From: an uncultured Lactobacillus sp. | GTDB lineage: Bacteria; Bacillota; Bacilli; Lactobacillales; Lactobacillaceae | Direction of reading: 5' to 3' | NCBI GenBank assembly: GCA_945281075.1 | Contig: CALYQE010000107.1 | Span: forward strand, 1-6,623 | Length of the DNA: 6,623 nucleotides | In this document: positions 1 to 4,836 of the stretch, piece after piece | Layout of the letters: every line of letters begins with the position of its first letter | Position numbering within the stretch: the first letter of the stretch is position 1 | The notes under the pieces: generated by a model | Databases searched by the model: none | The model's input: only the letters and a program-made list of their open reading frames with translations | What the model was told of the DNA's origin: nothing | Translations under genes and position numbers: made by a program

Positions 1-189
1 CTTTACTTTAAGGCCATTTTGGTCGCACTTAATTCAGCCGAAAACTTGGCGCAGGGCATGGAATCACATGGTTTTCGCGAAGGCGCCAAGCGTTCCGTGA
101 TCGTAGCGGTGCCAATTAAGCGCAGTGACTGGCTGTGGACAATTTCGCTCCTAGTGCTCACCAACTTAGCCTTATTCACCTTAAAATAA
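1..189 (+). CDS. ECF transporter transmembrane (T) component, C-terminal fragment
   Basis: Frame 1 is open from the window edge to TAA at 187-189 and gives the last 62 residues of a protein whose start lies outside. The segment ALNSAENLAQGMESHGF (residues 9-25) matches the cytoplasmic coupling-helix signature of the EcfT/CbiQ family, usually A-E-R-L-A-x-A-M-E-A-R-G-F. A terminal hydrophobic stretch, WLWTISLLVLTNLALFTL, forms the last membrane helix, as the family expects. T components link a substrate-binding S component to the two ATPases in vitamin or metal uptake. In housekeeping lactobacillar ecfA1A2T operons truA normally follows; it is absent here, so this is more likely a dedicated T protein of a separate transporter (inference). 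The usual ARG triplet reads SHG (residues 22-24). The substrate cannot be told from this fragment. Confidence 0.8.
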   Translation, partial: LYFKAILVALNSAENLAQGMESHGFREGAKRSVIVAVPIKRSDWLWTISLLVLTNLALFTLK

Positions 190-431
190 ACAAAAACTGT
201 CTGGCCAGTTACAGCCTTACAGCCTGCGCCGATGCCTCCTAATAGTATTAACGTGCTTTTTTATTAATAACTTTCATCTGACATCTTTTCCTTTTAAATT
301 CACAATTTTTACTTTATAACAGAAACTAAAAATTGATTACTTTTGTTTTAAAACAAGAAAATGCTCGATTAGGTTTTTCATGCTAAAGGAGAGGGAATGT
401 TTTGTTAATTGTTAATGAAAGGAGAAAGGTG
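190..431. other. AT-rich intergenic stretch, no intact gene
   Basis: No supportable gene is present between the EcfT-like stop and the antitoxin-like frame. A weak AACTG/CAGTT hairpin (about 197-212) follows the transporter gene but has no T-tract, so I do not call it a terminator. Two strong Shine-Dalgarno-like runs occur near the right end. AAAGGAGAGGG (385-395) lies just before an ATG at 397 that is closed after three codons. GAAAGGAGAAAGGTG (417-431) lies directly before an ATG at 432 that is closed after eleven codons. These aborted starts suggest that the 5' end of a former gene has been damaged. No convincing -35/-10 pair was found. Confidence 0.6.
343..356. repeat. perfect 14-base palindrome upstream of the toxin-antitoxin remnant
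   Basis: TTGTTTTAAAACAA is identical to its own reverse complement. It lies about 75-90 bases upstream of the candidate antitoxin starts. Antitoxins of the RelB/DinJ type bind palindromes in their own promoter, so this could be a former operator. In such AT-rich DNA a palindrome of this composition can also arise by chance, and no clear promoter overlaps it. Confidence 0.3.
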
Positions 432-438
432 ATGGTAG

Positions 439-633
439 TTGAACCATTGTTTAATGAGTATGTATAATAACTTAAAAGCAAGGCAAAGGTTAAGTGTTAA
501 AAATGATAGTGAGATTGATATGGAAATGGTACAGAATACTGAACTTAAAAAAGCAATGGATGAGGCTGAAAATAATCAGTTTGATAATACTTTCAATTCT
601 ATTGAAGAGTTCATTAAGGCGATGCAGTGTTAG
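439..633 (+). CDS. RelB/DinJ-like antitoxin fragment, probably decayed
   Basis: A 64-residue frame beginning at TTG (439), with an AAAGGTG site seven bases upstream; ATG codons at 454 and 460 are alternatives. The C-terminal half, with ELKKAMDEAENNQFDN and SIEEFIKAM, resembles the toxin-wrapping tail of RelB/DinJ antitoxins, where an acidic helix is followed by a short S-x-E-E-hydrophobic helix. The N-terminal ribbon-helix-helix DNA-binding domain expected in a roughly 90-residue DinJ is not visible. The better ribosome site serves ATG 432 in another frame, which reads MVVEPLFNEYV and stops; LFNEY is reminiscent of the end of the RHH strand region. The gene may therefore have lost its front through frameshift or deletion. 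The next gene, a toxin-like pseudogene, overlaps its stop by seven bases, as in functional TA operons. Family assignment rests on pattern likeness and on the partner; it could also be a Phd-like fragment. Confidence 0.5.
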   Translation: MNHCLMSMYNNLKARQRLSVKNDSEIDMEMVQNTELKKAMDEAENNQFDNTFNSIEEFIKAMQC

Positions 634-853
634 GCAATTCGAATAATAAAAACTATAAGATTAGGACAACTCCAAGTTTTACAAAATCTTTTAAGCAATA
701 AAAGAATTTTATCCAATGGATAAAATTAATGACTGTTTACAAGCATTCTTTAGTAATGATCAAATTGCTCTAAACCATAGGCAGCAAACTACATATTGAT
801 ACTTGTCGATGTGGATAACCATGATGGTCTTCAGAGAATTTTATAGAATTTAA
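627..853 (+). pseudogene. YafQ/RelE-type mRNA interferase toxin, frameshifted
   Basis: A frame starting at GTG 627 overlaps the antitoxin stop and reads NYKIRTTPSFTKSFK, like the first strand and helix of YafQ/RelE toxins. It closes at TAA 699-701. Moving one base at about 693-695 restores a second frame that reads AIKEFYPMDKINDC and then LQAFFSNDQIALNH, the helical segment typical of lactobacillar YafQ-like toxins. This fits loss of a single A, since AA-GCA replaces AAA-GCA. The second frame stops at TGA 797-799. Beyond it, VFREFYRI (827-850) recalls the conserved G-[YF]-R-E-[FC]-H segment, then TAA at 851. The C-terminal catalytic strand ending in the usual R-T-G-S-H is missing. Active members cut mRNA on the ribosome; this copy should be inactive. 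Family call is by eye, and the gene limits are approximate. Confidence 0.55.
810..818 (-). promoter_or_regulatory. perfect single DnaA box
   Basis: TGTGGATAA on the plus strand is the exact reverse complement of the consensus DnaA box TTATCCACA. It lies alone inside the decayed toxin gene with no AT-rich unwinding element beside it. A lone 9-mer may be chance. Confidence 0.3.
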
Positions 854-865
854 GCATATTAAGGT

Positions 866-901
866 AAACAAGCAATAGATATATCTATCGCTTGTTTTTT
901 T
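866..901 (+). terminator. rho-independent terminator of the toxin-antitoxin remnant
   Basis: Arms AAACAAGC (866-873) and GCTTGTTT (890-897) flank inner arms ATAGAT (875-880) and ATCTAT (883-888). There is one A/C mismatch and a two-base loop, and a T-run continues to 901. It sits just after the last stop of the toxin pseudogene on the same strand, supporting that this was one transcribed unit. Confidence 0.8.
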
Positions 902-1163
902 ATTCAATCTAAAGGTGGTAAAAGAAATGGGATAAAGAACACAGTTATTTATTAACGTAGAACACCCATGGGCCAGCAGAGACTAGATGCAGTCGTTCAC
1001 TATCAATAGAGCTATGGCCGAGTAATGTTAACTAATGATTTAAATATTGCGATTTTCTTATCTCCTTCGGATAAATAATTAATTTGCCGTTAGAATTGCA
1101 ATCTCAATAGCGAAATATTATGATCTGTTCAAAATGGTCTACTTTATTGAACGCATTACAAAG
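902..1163. other. gene-free AT-rich stretch with possible recombinase scrap
   Basis: No intact gene is visible on either strand. On the minus strand, positions 1031-945 give 28 codons before a TAA, beginning LTLLGHSSIDSERLH. LLGHSSI resembles the L-G-H-S-S-I segment carrying the second catalytic histidine of phage-type tyrosine recombinases. A TAG directly precedes it, and no matching Arg or Tyr segments are found around it, so this is at best a remnant. An inverted repeat GTTCAA (1127-1132) / TTGAAC (1147-1152) lies 12 bases beyond the stop of the 148-residue gene but has no T-tract. Confidence 0.4.
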
Positions 1164-1610
1164 TTAGATATAGTATTGATCCTGTTCTAAAGCAGTTTCA
1201 TCAAAATTAACTATTTTAAATACATAGTTCTCAAAAGAGTACATCCAATTATTACCATAGTCTTCAAAGTCTTTATAGGTTTTCGACCTTTTGATCGTTT
1301 CACTATCATCGTCTATGTCTATTTCGTCTTCTTGTGTAAACGGTTTTGAAGAAATGTTAAAATTTGCATGAATTGCTCCCAAAAAATTTAGTAAATTCAA
1401 GAAATCTTTGCCTGAATTTACACATACGGTAAAAGATTTGAAAGAATTATTATTTTCGCCAAGATAAGCTCGTGCTCTATTATAATCTTCAACAGACACC
1501 GACTTGAAGTTGTTAATACTAGTTATATTTTCTTCAACAGTAGCTGTCGGAGCCTGCCTCTTGAAAAAAATCATTAGCTCTCTTAGCTTCGCAAATTTTT
1601 CGTCATTCAT
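1164..1610 (-). CDS. hypothetical acidic protein, 148 residues (possible immunity protein)
   Basis: I do not recognise this protein. The frame runs from ATG 1610 to TAA 1164-1166, with AAAAGG about nine bases upstream as a moderate ribosome site. There is no signal peptide or membrane helix, so it should be cytosolic. It opens with a charged amphipathic segment (MNDEKFAKLRELMIFFKR). An acidic run near residues 92-104 (EDEIDIDDDSET) follows the middle of the protein. The C-terminal third is rich in aromatic residues (YKDFEDYGNNWMYSFENYVF). Small, acidic, soluble and AT-rich, it fits the general look of immunity proteins. A 29-codon coding tail ends 15 bases upstream on the same strand, which is the arrangement of toxin followed by immunity gene. 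That role is inference from layout only. Its base composition is more AT-rich than rlmH or htrA, suggesting recent acquisition. Confidence 0.6.
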   Translation of the reverse strand: MNDEKFAKLRELMIFFKRQAPTATVEENITSINNFKSVSVEDYNRARAYLGENNNSFKSFTVCVNSGKDFLNLLNFLGAIHANFNISSKPFTQEDEIDIDDDSETIKRSKTYKDFEDYGNNWMYSFENYVFKIVNFDETALEQDQYYI

Positions 1611-1625
1611 TTTTCATCATACCTT

Positions 1626-1715
1626 TTAAAAAGCTGGTCTTGAAAAGTCGATATATCCAACAAAGCCATCAATTACACCAGTCAATTCTGCAGTACAGGC
1701 TGGAGCTCTTGGCTT
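1626..1715 (-). pseudogene. start-less 29-codon coding tail upstream of the 148-residue gene
   Basis: On the minus strand, 29 codons read from AAG (1715) to TAA (1628-1626), preceded in frame by TGA at 1718-1716, with no ATG, GTG or TTG at its front. The translation ends TGVIDGFVGYIDFSRPAF and contains APACTAEL, which looks like real protein rather than random AT-rich codons. It is markedly less AT-rich than the flanking DNA. The stop runs straight into the ribosome site of the 148-residue gene, so the two look like parts of one former operon. It could be the C-terminal tip of a truncated polymorphic toxin, or a decayed bacteriocin-like peptide. I do not recognise the family, and a chance open frame of this length cannot be excluded. 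Confidence 0.35.
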
Positions 1716-1742
1716 TCAATTTCATTTTACAATTAACTATTT

Positions 1743-1785
1743 AAAAGAGTCTTGGAAAAAAACAGTTTTTCCAGACTCTTTTTTT
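1743..1785 (-). terminator. terminator of rlmH, probably bidirectional
   Basis: The arms AAAAGAGTCT-T-GGAAAAA (1743-1760) and TTTTTCC-AGACTCTTTT (1766-1782) pair over 17 base pairs with a single bulged T and a five-base loop. The stem begins at the rlmH stop codon. In the rlmH direction four Ts close the stem. In the plus direction seven Ts follow, so it may work both ways. Confidence 0.8.
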
Positions 1786-2263
1786 ACTTATGATACGGAC
1801 TGCCACTGTTAATCATAAAACAACGATAAATCTGTTCGATGAGAACAACGCGCATTAATTGGTGCGGCATCGTCAGCTTGCCAAAACTCAGCAGCACATC
1901 TGCTCGCTGGTTAACAGCCGGACTGGTGCCAAGGCTGCCGCCAATCACAAAGGTCACATCAGAATGACCATAAATTGCCAGCTCCTTTAATTCCTGCGCA
2001 AATTCTTCGCTTGATTTTTCCTGGCCCTTAATTGCCGTCACATAGACATATTCTTTGTCTTTGATCTTATTGAGAATTGCTCGCCCTTCGGTTTCTTTCA
2101 CCCGCTCTTGTTCAGCGGCACTTAGTCTTTCCGGTGCCTTTTCATCCGGCACCTGCACTAATTCAACCTTGGCAAAGCGGCTTAGCCGTTTCTGGTATTC
2201 AGCAATTGCATCCCGAAAATATTTTTCTTTTAGTTTTCCCACACAAATGATCTTAATCTTCAT
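1784..2263 (-). CDS. rlmH: 23S rRNA (pseudouridine-1915-N3)-methyltransferase RlmH
   Basis: RlmH methylates N3 of pseudouridine 1915 in helix 69 of 23S rRNA on the 70S ribosome, using S-adenosylmethionine. Starting at ATG 2263 the protein has 159 residues, the usual length of the family, and begins [17 protein letters not shown] longer frame reaches ATG 2323 but its extra 20 residues are not family-like, so I reject that start. The SPOUT-fold methyl-donor loop FVIGGSLG lies at residues 106-113, and the knotted C-terminus runs from [10 protein letters not shown] to the terminal SPYHK. The ribosome site is weak (AGG, five bases before ATG), and no confident promoter was found. It stands alone between terminators, with htrA upstream across a 490-base gap. 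The htrA-rlmH neighbourhood is common in lactobacilli and streptococci. Confidence 0.95.
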   Translation of the reverse strand: MKIKIICVGKLKEKYFRDAIAEYQKRLSRFAKVELVQVPDEKAPERLSAAEQERVKETEGRAILNKIKDKEYVYVTAIKGQEKSSEEFAQELKELAIYGHSDVTFVIGGSLGTSPAVNQRADVLLSFGKLTMPHQLMRVVLIEQIYRCFMINSGSPYHK

Positions 2264-2305
2264 ATTACCTATTTTATCCCCTAATTCCCAATGTTTCCAC
2301 CTGCT

Positions 2306-2605
2306 TTTTCCACAGTTGTGCACAAGTCAAAACTAGATTTTGTGGTCTAGACCTGCACCATGCGGATACCTTGTGTTTGCCAAATTTTTTTGCGCCAACT
2401 GCCAAAAATTACCCACATTGCGAATTGCCAGCCCCAATATTCACAAACTATTCCCCGCAAGCCTTGCTATATCAAGCTGAACAACTGTTTGATTTTGTTA
2501 ATGACCGTCAATGTTTACACACAATTCACAGGTTGTCCACAGTTAGCCCACGGGGATTTAACTTGTTTTATGCACAATCCACAAAGTTTTCCACAGTTAT
2601 CAACA
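2306..2605 (+). promoter_or_regulatory. cluster of DnaA-box-like sites
   Basis: Compared with TTATCCACA, five 9-mers have one mismatch: TTTTCCACA (2306-2314), TTACCCACA (2409-2417), TTGTCCACA (2533-2541), TTTTCCACA (2587-2595) and TTATCAACA (2597-2605). Three have two mismatches: TTGTGCACA (2316-2324), ATATTCACA (2437-2445) and CAATCCACA (2575-2583). All eight read on the plus strand. Two pairs are separated by exactly one G, giving a 10-base repeat (2306/2316 and 2587/2597). The 9-mer TCCACAGTT occurs three times (2309, 2536, 2590). The last group of three boxes is followed by AT-rich DNA, as at replication origins. The true lactobacillar origin lies at dnaA, so a DnaA-titration or regulatory cluster is more likely (inference). 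Confidence 0.6.
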
Positions 2606-2628
2606 AAAAAACTTACAACTTTTTTTGC

Positions 2629-2657
2629 TTGACATCAGTTAAAGACGAATATTTTAT
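2629..2657 (+). promoter_or_regulatory. possible plus-strand promoter
   Basis: A perfect -35 hexamer TTGACA (2629-2634) is followed after 17 bases by TTTTAT (2652-2657), which matches four of six -10 positions. Transcription would start near 2664 and meet the hairpin at 2681-2726, giving only a short RNA. The weak -10 makes this tentative. Confidence 0.25.
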
Positions 2658-2680
2658 TGTTTCTCATTATTTTTGTTAAT

Positions 2681-2726
2681 AAAAAAGCTATGCTTGCACC
2701 TAAAAGTGCGCAAGATAGCCTTTTTT
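2681..2726 (-). terminator. terminator of htrA, probably bidirectional
   Basis: Outer arms AAAAAAGCTAT (2681-2691) and ATAGCCTTTTTT (2715-2726) and inner arms CTTGCAC (2693-2699) and GTGCGCAAG (2706-2714) form a long hairpin with small bulges. It lies 27 bases beyond the htrA stop. Six Ts end it in either direction, so it can serve htrA and also stop plus-strand transcripts. Confidence 0.85.
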
Positions 2727-2753
2727 CTCTCCAATTATGGAATATTATCAAAA

Positions 2754-3968
2754 TTAATTTGCTTCAAGTTTGGCGTGTAAATCTAACTCTTTTCCACTCC
2801 GGTTAACGGTTAAAGTCACCGTATCACCGATTTTGTGATTATACAAAATGGTGTGTAACGAAGCCACATCGGAAACCGACTTATAGTCAACCTTGATAAT
2901 GACATCGCCAGTTTTCATGCCGGCTGCCGCTGCGGCGCTGTTCTTATTGACAGACGCCACATAGATGCCGCTCTTCAAGTTAGACTTAATGTTGAGGTTC
3001 TTCCGGTAGCTTGAAGGAATGCCTTGCAAAGCAATAACTTTTACGCCAAGCTGTGGACGCACGATTTTGCCTTTCTTAACCAGCTGATTAACAATGTTAA
3101 CAACTTCGTTGGATGGAATCGCAAAGCCCATGCCCTCGACTGAAGTACCGTCACTTGACTGTGACAACTTCATGGAGTTGATTCCAATTACCTGACCGGC
3201 AGAGTTAACCAGAGCGCCGCCGGAATTACCCGGATTGATCGCAGCGTCCGTTTGGATAACCGTTTGCTGGTTACCAGATGAAGAAGTAAGACTGCGGGCA
3301 GGCGCGGAGATAATGCCCTGCGTCACGGTTGAAGCATATTCACTGCCCAAAGGCGAACCGACTGCAATGACCGTCTGACCGGCCTGCAGGCTCTTAGAAT
3401 CGCCAAATTCAGCCGTTTGCGTAACGTAGCCGGCGTCAATTGCCAAAACTGCTAGGTCAGTTGTCGCATCGGTTCCCACAATTTTAGCATTAACCGTTTT
3501 GCCGTTAGAGAGCATGACCTGAACCTTGTCACTGCCCGAAACAACGTGGTTATTAGTAACAATGTAGCCCTTGTTGCCAGACTTCATGTAGATAACGCCG
3601 GAACCTTCACTGTAAGTCTGCAGCTTGCCCTTTGACTTACCATTATCATCATCTTGACCTTCGCCAAAAATATCAAACAGTGAATTGCTGCTGGTATTTG
3701 ATTGTCTTTTTAGATTAATGACCGAAACAACGGCGCCTTTCACATCATTATAAGCAGGCGTCATTGTCCCACTCGTTTTGGCACTCTTTTCTGAAGTTTT
3801 CGCACTGTTAGAAGTAATCGTTGTTTGTGCGTCATTATTTATATTCGCATTATTAATTTGATCGAGGGCAACGTATGAGACTCCACCCCCAAGTAAACCT
3901 GCAACCACACCAACAATGGCGGTTTTGACCAGACCATTCTGCTTGCGTCCAGAATTTCGATTGTCCAT
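2754..3968 (-). CDS. htrA: HtrA/DegP-type surface serine protease
   Basis: Membrane-anchored quality-control protease that degrades misfolded proteins on the outer face of the membrane. The 404-residue protein has a short basic N-terminus, one membrane anchor at about residues 13-35 (VKTAIVGVVAGLLGGGVSYV) and a low-complexity Ser/Thr/Asn linker to about residue 70. A trypsin-like domain follows, with the triad His141 (TNNHVV), Asp171 (TTDLAVL) and Ser249 (GNSGG). One PDZ domain (about 305-395, RPQLGVKV to LTVNRSGKEL) completes it, the normal layout for Gram-positive HtrA. A disordered acidic loop (EGQDDDNGKSKGK) lies near residues 103-115. ATG 3968 has an excellent AAAGGAG site seven bases upstream. 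It lies 58 bases after walJ and is the last gene before a strong terminator. It may be co-transcribed with the wal operon and also started from its own promoter. Confidence 0.96.
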   Translation of the reverse strand: MDNRNSGRKQNGLVKTAIVGVVAGLLGGGVSYVALDQINNANINNDAQTTITSNSAKTSEKSAKTSGTMTPAYNDVKGAVVSVINLKRQSNTSSNSLFDIFGEGQDDDNGKSKGKLQTYSEGSGVIYMKSGNKGYIVTNNHVVSGSDKVQVMLSNGKTVNAKIVGTDATTDLAVLAIDAGYVTQTAEFGDSKSLQAGQTVIAVGSPLGSEYASTVTQGIISAPARSLTSSSGNQQTVIQTDAAINPGNSGGALVNSAGQVIGINSMKLSQSSDGTSVEGMGFAIPSNEVVNIVNQLVKKGKIVRPQLGVKVIALQGIPSSYRKNLNIKSNLKSGIYVASVNKNSAAAAAGMKTGDVIIKVDYKSVSDVASLHTILYNHKIGDTVTLTVNRSGKELDLHAKLEAN

Positions 3969-3983
3969 TTTATAATCTCCTTT

Positions 3984-4005
3984 GCATACTTTCGTTTAGT
4001 ATACT
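3984..4005 (-). promoter_or_regulatory. possible htrA promoter with imperfect inverted repeat
   Basis: In the walJ-htrA gap the minus strand carries TATACT (4003-3998), a near-consensus -10 about 24 bases before the htrA ribosome site; no recognisable -35 lies 16-18 bases upstream. The same spot forms an inverted repeat, GCATACT (3984-3990) and AGTATAC (3998-4004), with one mismatch and a seven-base spacer, and AGTATACT itself is palindromic. This could be an operator for a stress regulator, or a small stem in the leader. A promoter relying on an activator would explain the missing -35 (inference). Confidence 0.4.
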
Positions 4006-4026
4006 GAAAAGTTTGAGCTTATTTTT

Positions 4027-4824
4027 TTAAATTTGTACTAAATTAGTTGGTTCATCGGGATCAGCTACCAAAATTTTAACATCACTCGGCAAATTAGCGT
4101 CGCCATTAACCAGCATTTGCTTAGCAGCGTCATAGGCCAATTTAGCCGTATTGTTATGCTGACTGCGGTGTGCCAGAAAAATATGCTTAGTCTTATTGGA
4201 CACGACATCAAGCAGTGCCTGCCCGGCATCTTCATTTGACAAGTGACCAACATCGGACAGGATTCTTTGCTTTAGCGCCCAAGAATACGGCCCGTTGCGC
4301 AGCATCATGTCATCGTAATTAAATTCCATTAAATACGCGTCAGCGTCCGCAATCACGTCCTTGACCTTATGCGAGACATAGCCGGTATCCGTTAAGAATG
4401 CCATCCGTTTGCCGCCGCTAGTAAAAACATAGTACTGGGGCTGCGCGGCATCATGACTGGTGGCAAAGGCCGTCACATCGAGATCGCCAAAAGTTTTGGT
4501 TTGTCCCGGCTCAATCAGGTTCATTTGCTGAACCGGAAGCTGGCCAATTTTTTGTGATTCAGTCAAATATTCCCAGGTACCGCTATTGGCATAAGCGGCA
4601 ATTTGCGGATAGCGGCGCATTAAAACGCCTAAGCCTTTACTGTGATCAGAATGATCGTGGCTTAAAAAAACCAAATCGATGTCATTAATTTCAACACCTA
4701 CTTCAGCTAACAATGTCTTGATTTTTTTCCCAGACAGACCAGCATCCATTAGTATTTTATGCTGTCCTGTTTCGATTAAACTAGTATTACCAGTTGAACC
4801 ACTGGCTAAAACCGAAACTTGCAC
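4027..4824 (-). CDS. walJ: WalJ (YycJ), metallo-beta-lactamase-fold nuclease of the wal operon
   Basis: Cytosolic MBL-fold protein of 265 residues, the usual family length, thought to act on DNA and to link wall metabolism with replication and division. It opens with the family-typical VSVLASGSTGNTSLIE. The metal-binding motif H-x-H-x-D-H is His56-Asp57-His58-Ser59-Asp60-His61 (FLSHDHSDH). Further candidate ligands are His124 (TSHDAA), Asp146 (LTDTGYV) and His219 (FLAHRSQ); the conserved VGHLSNEDAG lies at 192-201. The start is GTG 4824 with AAAGGAG five bases upstream. An ATG overlaps it two bases earlier (ATGTG) but opens another frame that stops after six codons. That decoy start may lower or tune expression. 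It follows walI after 12 bases and precedes htrA by 58 bases. Confidence 0.95.
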   Translation of the reverse strand: MQVSVLASGSTGNTSLIETGQHKILMDAGLSGKKIKTLLAEVGVEINDIDLVFLSHDHSDHSKGLGVLMRRYPQIAAYANSGTWEYLTESQKIGQLPVQQMNLIEPGQTKTFGDLDVTAFATSHDAAQPQYYVFTSGGKRMAFLTDTGYVSHKVKDVIADADAYLMEFNYDDMMLRNGPYSWALKQRILSDVGHLSNEDAGQALLDVVSNKTKHIFLAHRSQHNNTAKLAYDAAKQMLVNGDANLPSDVKILVADPDEPTNLVQI

Positions 4825-4836
4825 ATTTACTCCTTT

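Larger units (their letters stand above)
2264..2680. other. gene-free region between htrA and rlmH
   Basis: No believable gene lies here; short plus-strand open frames lack ribosome sites and protein-like composition. The region instead holds a series of DnaA-box-like 9-mers (annotated separately), a palindrome TTGTGCACAA at 2316-2325, and AT-rich DNA from about 2606 to 2690. It must also contain the rlmH promoter. On the minus strand TTGACT (2330-2325) is a possible -35, but no good -10 sits at the right distance. Confidence 0.7.

Noticed and set aside
197..212. Hairpin AACTG/CAGTT after the EcfT-like gene as terminator
   Set aside because: Five-base arms and no following T-run.
190..276. 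Minus-strand hydrophobic reading LILLGGIGAGCKAVTGQ, like a signal or membrane segment
   Set aside because: It needs a frameshift to reach an ATG and runs on as pure antisense of the EcfT-like gene; probably chance.
2264..2323. N-terminal 20-residue extension of RlmH from ATG 2323
   Set aside because: The extra residues ([20 protein letters not shown]) are not family-like, and the ATG at 2263 gives the standard 159-residue protein with the typical [10 protein letters not shown] start.
2306..2605. Chromosomal replication origin
   Set aside because: No dnaA or dnaN nearby and no perfect TTATCCACA in the cluster; in lactobacilli the origin is at dnaA. Kept only as a DnaA-box-like cluster.
2055..2679. 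Plus-strand open frames of 90-102 codons at 2055-2336, 2360-2632 and 2371-2679
   Set aside because: The first is antisense to rlmH. The others run through the DnaA-box cluster and the AT-rich gap without ribosome sites, and have Cys/Pro/Gln-rich, unprotein-like composition.
4065..4253. 62-codon minus-strand frame inside walJ
   Set aside because: Shadow in another frame of the clearly coding walJ, with Trp/Met/Cys-rich translation.
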